This document shows positions 26,123-34,239 of a stretch of 64,000 nucleotides of DNA, piece after piece. Made by a program: the position numbers and the translations under genes. The DNA is from Roseomonas sp. (GTDB lineage Bacteria; Pseudomonadota; Alphaproteobacteria; Acetobacterales; Acetobacteraceae): positions 1 to 64,000 of the forward strand of contig JADCER010000004.1 in NCBI GenBank assembly GCA_020249925.1, in the 5' to 3' direction. The notes under the pieces were generated by a model, which saw only the letters and a list, made by a program, of their open reading frames with translations, made no database searches and was not told the origin of the DNA. How positions within the stretch are numbered: position 1 is the first letter of the stretch; every line of letters begins with the position of its first letter.

Positions 26123-27433
26123 TCACCCCCCACCATCACCGCCGGCTTCTTCCCGGCTCGCGAGCACCTTATCTACGCGCCTGCCATCCATATCCACAAT
26201 TTCAAAGCGCCAGCCGGCCCAGACAATCCGGTCCCCCTCGCGCGGGACACGGCGCAAAAGGGCCAGCATCAGCCCGGCGACCGTGTGATAGGTCCCAGCA
26301 CCTGGCATTTCCGGCAGGTCAAGCCGCGCGCGCAATTCATCGGATGGCATGCTGCCATCCAGCAGCAATGACCCATCAAAGCGCAGCACCGCCGCTTCCG
26401 CCGGCATGGGCTCGCTTGGCCCCAATTCGCCGATGATCGCCTCCAGCAGATCGGAAGCGGTCACCATGCCTTCAAAGGAACCGTATTCATCCAGCACCAG
26501 CGCCATGCCAAGCGGGTCCCCGCGCATGCGTTCCAGTGCATCCAGCGCGGTCAGCGTATCGGGCAGCACCATGGGCTGGCGCAAAGCGGCATCAAGCGAC
26601 ATGGGGCCGCCGGCCAGAAGCTGATCAAGCAGATCCTTGGCCGCGACCACGCCCACCACATTATCCACACGCCCATCCGCCACAATGAAGCGCGTGACAT
26701 GCGCGGCGCGGAGCCTCTCAGGCAGGTTTTCCAAAGGCTCATTTCGGTCAAGCCAGGCGATATCATTGCGCGGCGTCATCAGCGCGCGCACGGGCTTGTC
26801 GCCAAGGCGCAGCACGCGTTCGATCATGTGGCGTTCTTCGGTTTCCAGCGCACCGGCCTGGGCACCTTCGGCCACCACGGCCTTCACTTCTTCTTCCGTC
26901 ACCGCCTGGTCGGAGGCGCGCACCGGCCCGAAAAACCGCAGCACCAGGGCGGAAGATGCCCCCAAAAGCCAGACCATGGGCGCGGTGAAGCGCGCGAGCA
27001 GCGCGAGCGGGCGCGCGACCAGAATGGCGATCTTCTCGGGCTCCCGCAGCGCCAATTGTTTGGGCACCAATTCGCCCAGGATCAGGCTGAGATAGGTGAT
27101 CGCCAGCACCACCAGCGCAAACGCCACTTCCTGCACGAAAGGCACGGGGAAGGGCAGCATTTCGAGGCCGGCGGCAACGGTGCCGGCCAGCCGCGCGCCA
27201 CCAAAGGCGCCGGCGATGATGCCAACCATGGTGATGCCCACCTGCACGGTCGGCAGGAAGCGCTGCGGGTCCTCGGCCAGCGCCAGCGCCGTATCCGCGC
27301 CCCGCACGCCACGCTTCTGCATGGCCATCAACCGCGACCGGCGAGAGGACACGATGGCGAGTTCCGACATGGCAAAGGCACCATTCAGCAGAACCAGCAG
27401 CAGGATGATCAGAATTTCCAGGGCCGTGCCCAT
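26123..27433 (-). CDS. HlyC/CorC (CNNM) family membrane protein with CBS domains
   Basis: A 436-residue protein. The N-terminal DUF21/CNNM membrane domain (about residues 1-170) has several hydrophobic segments and motifs FAMSELAIVSSRRSRL and LSLILGELVPKQLALREPEK. A pair of CBS domains follows (from MTPRNDIAWLD through VLDEYGSFEGMVTASDLLEAI), then a C-terminal CorC_HlyC (FAD-like) domain ending near IVDMDGRRVDKVL. Relatives take part in Mg2+/Co2+ efflux; some were named haemolysins historically. It is divergent from the phosphatase gene. Confidence 0.92.
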   Translation of the reverse strand: MGTALEILIILLLVLLNGAFAMSELAIVSSRRSRLMAMQKRGVRGADTALALAEDPQRFLPTVQVGITMVGIIAGAFGGARLAGTVAAGLEMLPFPVPFVQEVAFALVVLAITYLSLILGELVPKQLALREPEKIAILVARPLALLARFTAPMVWLLGASSALVLRFFGPVRASDQAVTEEEVKAVVAEGAQAGALETEERHMIERVLRLGDKPVRALMTPRNDIAWLDRNEPLENLPERLRAAHVTRFIVADGRVDNVVGVVAAKDLLDQLLAGGPMSLDAALRQPMVLPDTLTALDALERMRGDPLGMALVLDEYGSFEGMVTASDLLEAIIGELGPSEPMPAEAAVLRFDGSLLLDGSMPSDELRARLDLPEMPGAGTYHTVAGLMLALLRRVPREGDRIVWAGWRFEIVDMDGRRVDKVLASREEAGGDGGG

Positions 27434-27542
27434 TTTTTATTCCCAAAGGCGGCAGATGCCGCGCGCTTTCTAAGATAGTTTTGCCAGGCTTGAAACAATC
27501 CCGCCGCATGGCCAGCGCCACGCTTTCTGGCATAATTCGCCC

Positions 27543-28289
27543 ATGACCCAGCATTTGCCCCGGCTTTTGCCGCTTGAAGGTGCCTCCAACCTCCGGGATT
27601 TGGGGGGATGGCGCGGCCATCAGGGCCGGGCTTTGCGCCACGGCGTGCTGTTCCGGTCCGACGCGCTGCACCGGCTGACCGATCAGGATTTGGTGGCGCT
27701 GGAAGCAACGGGGCTCAGCACCGTTTGCGATTTGCGCGGCACGCGTGAAGCCGCTGCCGCCCCTTCCCGCCTGCCGCCTGGCGCGCGGGCCGTGCCACTG
27801 CCGATTGAACCGCGCATCGGTGCCTCGCTCCGCGATCTTCTCGCCAATGGTGCGGCGACGCGGGCGGAGACGACGCGGCTGCTGGGCATTGCCTATCTGA
27901 ATTACGCGACCGAGCAATTGCCGGTCTATCGGCGGCTTTGTGATCTGATCCTGGAAGATGACCGCCGCCCGCTGCTGTTTCATTGCTCGGCGGGGAAGGA
28001 CCGGACGGGGCTTGGCGCGGCGCTGATCCTGACCGCGCTTGGCGTTTCGCGGGAGCAAATCCTGGCCGATTACTTGGCGACCGACCGCTTCTGGCGGCGC
28101 GACCACCCGCTGCCGGATGAGGCACCCCAGGAAGCCAAGGACGCGATATTGGACACGCACCCGGCGCTGCTCACCGCTGCCCTGGATGCGGCGGTGGCGC
28201 CTTTTGGGTCTGAGGCGGGCCTGATTGAGGATGGGCTTGGGCTGACGGCCCGGCGGCTCGCGGCGTTTAGGGGCGTCTTGCTGGGTTAG
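27543..28289 (+). CDS. tyrosine-protein phosphatase (Y_phosphatase3 family)
   Basis: A 248-residue protein with NLRDLGGW near the N-terminus (residues 16-23) and the P-loop FHCSAGKDRTG, in which C148 is the nucleophile and R154 binds phosphate. VLFRSDALHRL and TVCDLRGTRE are characteristic of the tyrosine/serine (dual-specificity) phosphatase group that includes Mycobacterium PtpB. The intracellular target is unknown. It stands alone between divergent corC-like and vapBC genes. Confidence 0.9.
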   Translation: MTQHLPRLLPLEGASNLRDLGGWRGHQGRALRHGVLFRSDALHRLTDQDLVALEATGLSTVCDLRGTREAAAAPSRLPPGARAVPLPIEPRIGASLRDLLANGAATRAETTRLLGIAYLNYATEQLPVYRRLCDLILEDDRRPLLFHCSAGKDRTGLGAALILTALGVSREQILADYLATDRFWRRDHPLPDEAPQEAKDAILDTHPALLTAALDAAVAPFGSEAGLIEDGLGLTARRLAAFRGVLLG

Positions 28290-28305
28290 GCGCGCGCTTA
28301 TGTGC

Positions 28306-28351
28306 TGGACAAATGACGCACCATCTGGCTAGATAGCTATCTGGCCAGATG
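28306..28351 (+). promoter_or_regulatory. vapBC promoter with overlapping 30-bp operator palindrome
   Basis: A -35 box TGGACA (28306-28311) and -10 box TAGATA (28330-28335) are 18 bp apart. The -10 box lies within a near-perfect palindrome at 28322-28351: CATCTGGC...GCCAGATG outer arms around AGATAGCTATCT. The only mismatches are two bases placed symmetrically. Position over the -10 region predicts autorepression by the antitoxin-toxin complex. Confidence 0.6.
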
Positions 28352-28361
28352 GATCAGCAAT

Positions 28362-28601
28362 ATGAATATCCCTCTTTTCGATGCCAAAAACCGGCTCAGC
28401 GCCCTGGTTGATCAAGTGGTTCGTGGCCAGGAAGTGACCATCACGCGCCGGGGCGTCCCGGTGGCGAAACTGGTCCCGGTGCTGCCGAGCTTCGATCAGG
28501 AAAAGGCGCGCCAAACCGCCGAGGCGCTGCGCGCCGCGAGCCGCGGGGCGAAGCTTGCCGGCGTCCCCATCAAGGAATTGGTTGAAGAAGGCCGCAAGTG
28601 A
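28362..28601 (+). CDS. Phd/YefM-type antitoxin
   Basis: A 79-residue protein opening with MNIPLFDAKNRLSALVDQV and TITRRGVPVAKLVPV, the Phd/YefM DNA-binding fold. The C-terminal half (ARQTAEALRAASRG onward) is the flexible toxin-binding tail. It neutralises the PIN-domain protein encoded next and should bind the palindrome at 28322-28351. It overlaps the toxin gene by 4 nt. Confidence 0.88.
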   Translation: MNIPLFDAKNRLSALVDQVVRGQEVTITRRGVPVAKLVPVLPSFDQEKARQTAEALRAASRGAKLAGVPIKELVEEGRK

Positions 28602-29011
28602 GCTTCGTGCTCGATAATTCCGTCGCACTCGCTTGGTGCTTTGAGGATGAACAATCGCCCCCCATCATGGCCCTGCTGGACCGCGTGGTGGCAACCGGCG
28701 CCATGGCGCCGCTGCTTTGGCCACTGGAAGCGCTGAATGGCCTGCTGGTGGCGGAACGGCGGCGCCGGCTTGATGCGCAAAAACGCGCGGAGCTTGCGGG
28801 CCTGCTGCGCGCCTTGCCGATCACGCTTGATGATGAAACCGCCGATAAATCCTGGGAAGCGACGCTGCGGCTTGCGGAGCGCTTCACGCTTTCGGTCTAT
28901 GACGCGACCTATCTGGAATTGGCGCAGCGCCGGCGCTTGCCGCTGGCTTCCAAGGACCGCGCCTTGCGCAACGCGGCCGCGGCGCTTGGCGTTGAAGTGC
29001 TACTGGATTAG
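28598..29011 (+). CDS. vapC: PIN-domain ribonuclease toxin (VapC family)
   Basis: A 137-residue PIN domain with the acidic site visible as FVLDNSVALAW (D6), PLEALNGLL (E44) and SVYDATYLELAQRR (D near 104), the expected Mg2+ ligands. VapC toxins cleave tRNA or rRNA. It is translated from an ATGA overlap with the antitoxin and its stop overlaps convergently with the end of the disrupted amidase gene. Confidence 0.9.
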   Translation: MSFVLDNSVALAWCFEDEQSPPIMALLDRVVATGAMAPLLWPLEALNGLLVAERRRRLDAQKRAELAGLLRALPITLDDETADKSWEATLRLAERFTLSVYDATYLELAQRRRLPLASKDRALRNAAAALGVEVLLD

Positions 29012-29329
29012 ACGACGCCCGCCACCCAAGCCGCAATCGCCGTTGCCCGCGCATCCTCATGCCATTGGCCGATGATCTGCACGCCAAGCGGCATGCCATC
29101 CACCGCCAATAGCGGCACAGTCACCGCCGGGCACCCAAGCGCGGAGGTCCCTGCATTGAAGCTGATATCCCCGGTTGGGCGCGGGGCGATCGGCTGGCCT
29201 GGTTGATCGCCGAGCCACACCGGCGCGGGGCCGGGCGATGACAGCGCAATCAAGCCATCCGCCAAGGGTGCGAGTGAGGCCAGCCGCCGGCGCAGCTCGT
29301 CCCTTTGCAATAGCCGGGCGCGATAGGTT
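29008..29329 (-). pseudogene. amidase, 3' fragment (disrupted gene)
   Basis: The minus strand encodes an amidase C-terminus: ETYRARLLQRDELRRRLASL, then DGLIALSSPGPAPVW and NAGTSALGCPAVTVPLL, ending DGMPLGVQIIGQWHEDA. The matching N-terminal part lies at 31023-32084, in the same orientation, with about 1.7 kb of unrelated DNA between. Upstream of position 29329 the frame stops resembling an amidase. Together the pieces would give one ordinary amidase of about 460 residues. Confidence 0.85.
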
Positions 29330-29621
29330 TCCAGTCGTCGGCAACCGCCACTCGGAAGCCTTCGCCACCTGGGCCGCGACCTACCGGCCCGTGCAAGCCA
29401 ACCCGCGCCCCGACGCGCCCTTCGGCGGGCTTCTGTTCGACACTTCCGATGAGGCGACCGCCCATGTCTGGGCGCAGCCTGAAGGCCTCGTCTGGACTCT
29501 GATCAGCGAGGACGATGTCCTCGCCCTCGTGCCCGGCTTCCGCCACTGCGACCGGCTCGGGCATTTCGTCTGCGCCGTCGAGCGGGAGGCCAGCGCACCG
29601 ACCGACGTTGTCATCGGCTGA
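29330..29621 (+). pseudogene. 5'-truncated hypothetical gene at the left edge of the inserted cassette
   Basis: The open frame is protein-like from FPVVGNRHSEAFATWAATYR through AHVWAQPEGLVWTLISEDDV to a natural stop at 29621, but it has no start of its own because its 5' end is cut off at the junction with the amidase fragment. I do not recognise the family with confidence; similar proteins of unknown function come to mind from rhizobial accessory DNA. An intrinsic terminator follows 20 bp after the stop, consistent with the 3' end of a once complete gene. Confidence 0.55.
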
Positions 29622-29640
29622 GGCGCGCGGTCCTCGGAAA

Positions 29641-29669
29641 GGCTCCGCCGGCGACGGCGGGGCCTTTTT
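29641..29669 (+). terminator. rho-independent terminator inside the cassette
   Basis: GGCTCCGCCG and CGGCGGGGCC form a 10-bp stem (one G-T pair) around a GCGA loop, followed by TTTTT. It ends the truncated hypothetical gene. Confidence 0.8.
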
Positions 29670-29811
29670 CCGCGGCTCCAGAAATGGCGACTCGGTGGTG
29701 TACCGCATCACTTGATCGAACAAACAAAACATGAACAAAATAGTCTTATTCCCGAGGCGCTGCTCTGGCGCTAGCTGAATAGAAACTTGAACAGCGACCA
29801 TCGGAGACGCA

Positions 29812-30309
29812 ATGCCCAAGAAGAAGTCCGCAATTGATCATCTGAACAACGGCCGGGAGCCGCACATCATCCATCTCATTCCGCCTGGAGCACCGGGTTA
29901 CGCCGAGGCCAAAGGCGGGGCCATGGTCGTCTCCAGTCCGGCGGAGGTCGATGCGCTGATCCGACGGATTGAGCCGGGTGAAGTCGTCACCCTCGATGAT
30001 CTTCGCGCCGCTTTGGCAAGACGCCACAAAGTGGCTGTCGCTTGTCCCGTCTCGACCGCGATTTTCGCGAACATGGCGGCGAGAGCCGCCGAAGAGCGTC
30101 GACAGCGCGGCGTTCCTCAGGCCGAGTTGACGCCGTGGTGGCGGGTTCTGCGCAAGGGCGGCTTTCTCAATCCGAAGCTCCCGGGCGGGGTCGAGCGACA
30201 AGCGGCGTTGTTGCAGAACGAGGGCGTCAGGGTCTCGCCCTTGCGCAAGCAGCTGGCCGTCTACGACTACGAGACCCGTCGTCCCGATCGGCACATTGAG
30301 GAGGCGTGA
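29812..30309 (+). CDS. MGMT-family (alkyltransferase-like) protein
   Basis: A 165-residue protein. The second half has the fold of the O6-alkylguanine-DNA alkyltransferase C-terminal domain: a winged helix (EVVTLDDLRAALARRHKVAV, CPVSTAIFANMAA), then TPWWRVLRKGGFLNPK and GGVERQAALLQNEGV. The position of the catalytic PCHRV motif reads TPWWRV, so the acceptor Cys is missing, as in alkyltransferase-like base-flipping proteins. It could flag damaged DNA or act as a regulator; the role is inferred. GGAG precedes the ATG. It lies in the foreign cassette and is followed after 3 bp by the SRPBCC gene. Confidence 0.75.
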   Translation: MPKKKSAIDHLNNGREPHIIHLIPPGAPGYAEAKGGAMVVSSPAEVDALIRRIEPGEVVTLDDLRAALARRHKVAVACPVSTAIFANMAARAAEERRQRGVPQAELTPWWRVLRKGGFLNPKLPGGVERQAALLQNEGVRVSPLRKQLAVYDYETRRPDRHIEEA

Positions 30310-30312
30310 CCG

Positions 30313-30816
30313 ATGAAAACGCTCATCGTGATTTGTGGAGCCGTACTCGCCGTTGCTGGGCTCGCCTTGATTGCAGGCTTGCTTCTGCCCAAGACGACCG
30401 AGGCAAAGCGAACGGTCATGATCCATCAACCGGTTGATCGCGTTTTCAGCGCAGTGGCTGATGTTGGACGGCAGTCCGAGTGGCGCACTGACATTGGCAA
30501 AGTCGAGCTTGCCGAAGACGGACGAAGCTGGGTCGAACACACCAAGGCCGGCGACCGCATCGCTTTTCAGCTTGAGGGCAACCGCCCTAACGAGCTCTTT
30601 GCGATCTCCTATGTCGCCGCGCGTGGCTTCAGCGGCGAGTGGGTCGGCCGATTCACCGCCTCAAGCGAAGGCACCCGTCTCGATGTCACCGAACGTGTGA
30701 CCATCCCGAATCCGCTCGTCCGGCTCGTTGGCCGGATCATCGCCCCGCCTGGGTCACATACCGACCTGTACCTCGCTGACTTGCAGAAGGCCATGACGGC
30801 GCCGCGTGCGCCATGA
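30313..30816 (+). CDS. membrane-anchored SRPBCC (START-like) domain protein
   Basis: A 167-residue protein with one N-terminal hydrophobic segment (residues 4-26, VICGAVLAVAGLALIAGLLL) followed by a START/polyketide-cyclase-like domain: VMIHQPVDRVFSAVADVGRQ at its start and FTASSEGTRLDVTERVTIP in the strands. Such domains form a hydrophobic ligand pocket; no ligand can be named. GAGG lies just before the start and the gene is probably co-transcribed with the MGMT-family gene. It is the last gene of the cassette. Confidence 0.75.
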   Translation: MKTLIVICGAVLAVAGLALIAGLLLPKTTEAKRTVMIHQPVDRVFSAVADVGRQSEWRTDIGKVELAEDGRSWVEHTKAGDRIAFQLEGNRPNELFAISYVAARGFSGEWVGRFTASSEGTRLDVTERVTIPNPLVRLVGRIIAPPGSHTDLYLADLQKAMTAPRAP

Positions 30817-30862
30817 TCGGCGATTGCTCTGACTATTTTCAGCTCCATCCGCCGTTACTGTA

Positions 30863-31022
30863 GGTTGGTCGTGGGGAAGGATCGTCCGCGAGGCTGCCGG
30901 TCGGCGGCCGTCTGTCCATGACCGGCCCGCGCCAGTCCCGCCAGGGCGGGACCCGTGTTGGTCAGGACATCCCGCCTTTTGGCCAACCGGCCTTTCGTTC
31001 GCGTCCTTCGGGACGACCAACC
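30863..31022. mobile_element. 160-bp segment with 10-bp perfect terminal inverted repeats at the cassette edge
   Basis: GGTTGGTCGT (30863-30872) and ACGACCAACC (31013-31022) are perfect inverted repeats. The right arm sits at the point where the amidase reading frame loses family similarity. An internal perfect 8-bp hairpin (GTCCCGCC/GGCGGGAC, 30935-30952) is also present. Layout fits a MITE-like element or the end of a larger element; no transposase is seen. Confidence 0.4.
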
Positions 31023-32084
31023 AACGAAATCAACCTTGGTGCCATGCTGCAAGCGCGCCAATAGCCGGGGGCTTACGCGATCCGCTGCGGTTTCCGCCAA
31101 ATGCTGCAAGCCCGCGCGCTGTTCAAAGGCGCAGATATCGGCGGTGATGGCTTTTGCGTGGGCCAGCGCGCGCTCAAAACCTTCGATCAGCGGATGATCG
31201 GCGCGGCGCCAGATCTCCACCCCCGCTGCACGAAGTTTTGCGAGCAAACCTTCAAAGGCGGCGATGGAAGCGGCATCCAAATCCGCCCAGCCTTCGGTTT
31301 CCATGACAATCAGCCGCGCGGGCTTGGCGGGCGCGGGCGCGCTTGCCGGGCCGAATAGCCCGGGCGCACCGGGATCACCCCCGGCGCGGCGCGCGATTTC
31401 AATCGCCACTGTCCACATATCGGCGAAGCTATTGGCATGAACGCCGGCGGTGGATTGGCTGAGCGATTGCCTCTCCCCCCGATTGATCGCGCCTTGCGTG
31501 GGCTTAAGTGCGATGTTGCCGCAATAGGAAGCCGGGCGAATGATGGACCCGCCGACCTGCGTGCCAATCGCCGCGGGGATCATATTGGCCGCAACGGCGG
31601 CGGCGGAGCCTGAGGATGAACCGCCTGGCGTGCGGCGCGGATCGAAGGGGTTGGTGGTGGGCCCCGGATGCGCCATGCCCAATTCCGCCGTGACCGTCTT
31701 GCCGATGATCACCGCGCCGGCATCGCGCAAAGCGCGCACCATGATGCTGTCGCGCTTCGGGAAATTGCCGGCGAAGGCGCCGCAGCCCATTTGCGTTGGC
31801 ATGTCGATGGTTTCGATCAGATCCTTGATGCCGATTGGCATGCCATCAATGACTGAGAGCGCGCGGCCCGCCTTGTAGCGCGCGGCCGAAGCATCGGCGG
31901 CGGCACGTGCCCCTTCCTCATTCAGCACGACAAAGGCGCGCACCACGCCATCCTTGGCGGCGATGGCTTCCAGGCAGCGTTCCAGATAGGCGCGGGGATC
32001 ATCCTGCCCCGCCAGAAAACGCGCCTGCGCGTCATGGAAAGTCAGGCCCTTGAAGCTGGCGCGGTCATAGCTGCCGGATGACAT
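31023..32084 (-). pseudogene. amidase, 5' fragment (disrupted gene)
   Basis: From the ATG at 32084 (preceded by GGGGGAA) the protein is a normal amidase signature enzyme: K87 in MPIGIKDLIETI, GGSSSGSAAAV (S156) and TQVGGSIIRPASY (S180) preserve the triad. Similarity ends at LLARLQHGTKVDF. The frame then runs on for about 55 unrelated residues within the inserted segment to a stop at 30855, so the product would lack the last 110 or so residues needed for a complete fold. The 3' part is at 29008-29329. Confidence 0.85.
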
Positions 32085-32159
32085 GGCATTTCCCCCTTGG
32101 TGCGATGTATTGGGCGCATGTTGCATCGCCTGGGGGTCTTTGTCTGCCGCCCCTACCAA

Positions 32160-34016
32160 CTATTGGCGCAGCGCTTCACCGATGCGCGCCAGCACCCCAT
32201 CCCAATTGCCGGCGCGGCTTTGGCGAAACAGGCGCATGCTGGGGTACCAGGGGGAATCCTCGCGATCCAAAAGCCAGCGGAAATCCGGTGCGAAGGGCAG
32301 CATTACCCAGGTAGGCTTGCCAAGCGCACCAGCCAAATGCGCGACCGAGGTATCCACCGAAATCACCAGATCAAGCGCGGAAATCAGCGCTGCCGTATCG
32401 GCGAAATCGCCAAGTTCAGCGCTGACATCCAAAATGCCGGAACCCGCAAGCGTGGCGCGATCCCTGTCCCGGACTTCCTTTTGGAGCGAAACCCAGACAT
32501 CGCCTGGCTGGAACAATGGTGAAATCTTCGCGAGCGCAAGGGACCGGTTGGCATCATTCGCGTGTGTTTGGCTGCCGCTCCAGACCAGACCAATGCGGCG
32601 GCCGGCGGGTAGGCGCTGATGCCAGCGCGACACATCCTCAGGCGGCGCCGTGAGGTAGCCATTTTCAAAGGCGGGGATGGTTTCAAGCCTGGTCCCGAAG
32701 GCCAGCGGCAGCGTCAGCAGCGGGGCGTGTAATTCGAATTCTGTCGGTGCTTCATTCTGGCCAATCACGGTGACAGCGGGTTCAAAGCCCTTGAACAACC
32801 GCCGCAGCGGGTCTTGCACGGAAAAAGCTACCTTGGCACCCGCAGCCGCGGCGAGCAGCACATAGCGCGCAAAATGGATCGTATCGCCAAGCCCTTGTTC
32901 CCAATAGATGTAGAGACGCTGATCCTTGAGCTGCTGATTGCCCCACCATAGCGGTTTTGGATATTTGCGGGCGGCCAAGGTCTTGTGGCGAAGGTTGCGA
33001 TTCTCATAGGCAAGCCATCCATCCTCGAAACGCCCAAGCGCCAGCAACGCCAGAGCGCGGTTCCATGAGGCTTCCCGATCATCGGGCTGTAGTTTCAATG
33101 CGTAATCGTAACTGACGATTGCCTCTTCCAGCCGATTCAAGTTGCCCAGAGCGAAGCCATAGCCCCGGTGAGCAGCTGGATCCATGGGTGCAAGGGTCCG
33201 GGCAGTCTCGGCCGACAGCAAGGCTTTCTCCGGCTGACCAAGCAAAATGAGCGCATTGGCGCGCCACACATGAGCTTGAGCGAGTGTGGGGCTGATCGTT
33301 AGAGCCCGATCAATGGTACTGAGCCCGTCCTCTGGCCGGCCAAGCGCAAGCAGTGCCTCGGTGCGCGCAATCAAGGCCGAGGTATCATCAGGCTTCCCGC
33401 GCAGTGCCGCGTCAGTGGCTTCCACGGCTTCGGCAGGACGCTGCAATGTGCACAAGACCAGGGCCTTATTCACCAAAAAGGCGGGCGAGCCTGGGCGCAG
33501 GCTCAGCGCCTTTTCAATACCCGCAAGTGCATCCTCAAGCTTGAATTGATCCATCAGCGCGCAGGCACGATGATTATGTGCTTCGGCATCATCGGGGTCC
33601 AGCGCAATGGCCCGATCGAGGGCGGCAACAGAATCCTTCAATCGCTTCATATGCGTTAAGGCGACGCCACGGTTTTTATGGGCATTGGCCCTATTCGGAT
33701 CAAGCGCGATTGCGCGGTCCAGACTAACGAGAGCGTCTTCGTACCGGTTCAGGCGGATCAGCGCGCTACCGTGATTGCTATGGGCGGCGGCGTGGCGGGG
33801 ATTGACTTCCAAGGCCCGACGGATGAGGGCCTCGCCCTCTTCGAGGTGCCCCATTTGAGCGGCAGCGATACCCGCAAAATGCAGCGCATCAACATTGCGC
33901 GGGTCGAATTTCAAGACGGCCCCAAACGCAGCCCCGGCCGCGGCAAATTCACCCCGCTGGAGTAGTGCGGTCGCCTCGGCAAGTTTCCTGGAGATGGCTT
34001 TGGGTGGCTGCTTCAT
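32160..34016 (-). CDS. TPR-repeat protein with C-terminal glycosyltransferase-like domain
   Basis: A 618-residue protein. Residues about 10-330 are roughly nine tetratricopeptide repeats, each about 34 residues with the N-A-x-x-x-x-G and A-L-x-x-P spacing (for example ALVSLDRAIALDPNRANAHK). The C-terminal part has GT9/GT41-like features: YIYWEQGLGDTIHFARY, GLVWSGSQTHANDANRSL and DLVISVDTSVAHLAGALGKP. Proteins of this build are common in alphaproteobacteria near flagellar or envelope genes; the acceptor is unknown. Start ATG 34016; a GTG three codons upstream is possible. Confidence 0.85.
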   Translation of the reverse strand: MKQPPKAISRKLAEATALLQRGEFAAAGAAFGAVLKFDPRNVDALHFAGIAAAQMGHLEEGEALIRRALEVNPRHAAAHSNHGSALIRLNRYEDALVSLDRAIALDPNRANAHKNRGVALTHMKRLKDSVAALDRAIALDPDDAEAHNHRACALMDQFKLEDALAGIEKALSLRPGSPAFLVNKALVLCTLQRPAEAVEATDAALRGKPDDTSALIARTEALLALGRPEDGLSTIDRALTISPTLAQAHVWRANALILLGQPEKALLSAETARTLAPMDPAAHRGYGFALGNLNRLEEAIVSYDYALKLQPDDREASWNRALALLALGRFEDGWLAYENRNLRHKTLAARKYPKPLWWGNQQLKDQRLYIYWEQGLGDTIHFARYVLLAAAAGAKVAFSVQDPLRRLFKGFEPAVTVIGQNEAPTEFELHAPLLTLPLAFGTRLETIPAFENGYLTAPPEDVSRWHQRLPAGRRIGLVWSGSQTHANDANRSLALAKISPLFQPGDVWVSLQKEVRDRDRATLAGSGILDVSAELGDFADTAALISALDLVISVDTSVAHLAGALGKPTWVMLPFAPDFRWLLDREDSPWYPSMRLFRQSRAGNWDGVLARIGEALRQ

Positions 34017-34239
34017 GTGTTGCACCGGTCATGGGATCGGAGGCTTCGAAGGGGTTTGTCAGACGCCCTTTATGGCGCCCCGACTCGAGAAAATGGTTAA
34101 CAGATGTTCAACCGCCACCTTTTCCGGCGATCAGCTGGTGGGGGAAACCAATGAGGCGGCGGAGGAGTGTAGCAATTTCAGGCCAAGCGGTTTGAATTGT
34201 CTTGCTTGTCTCCTGCCATCTTCCGCGCCAGGGTGGGCC

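Noticed and set aside
24516-26288. 590-codon plus-strand open frame across the toxin-antitoxin region
   Set aside because: It runs antisense to four well-supported minus-strand genes and has no domain-like content.
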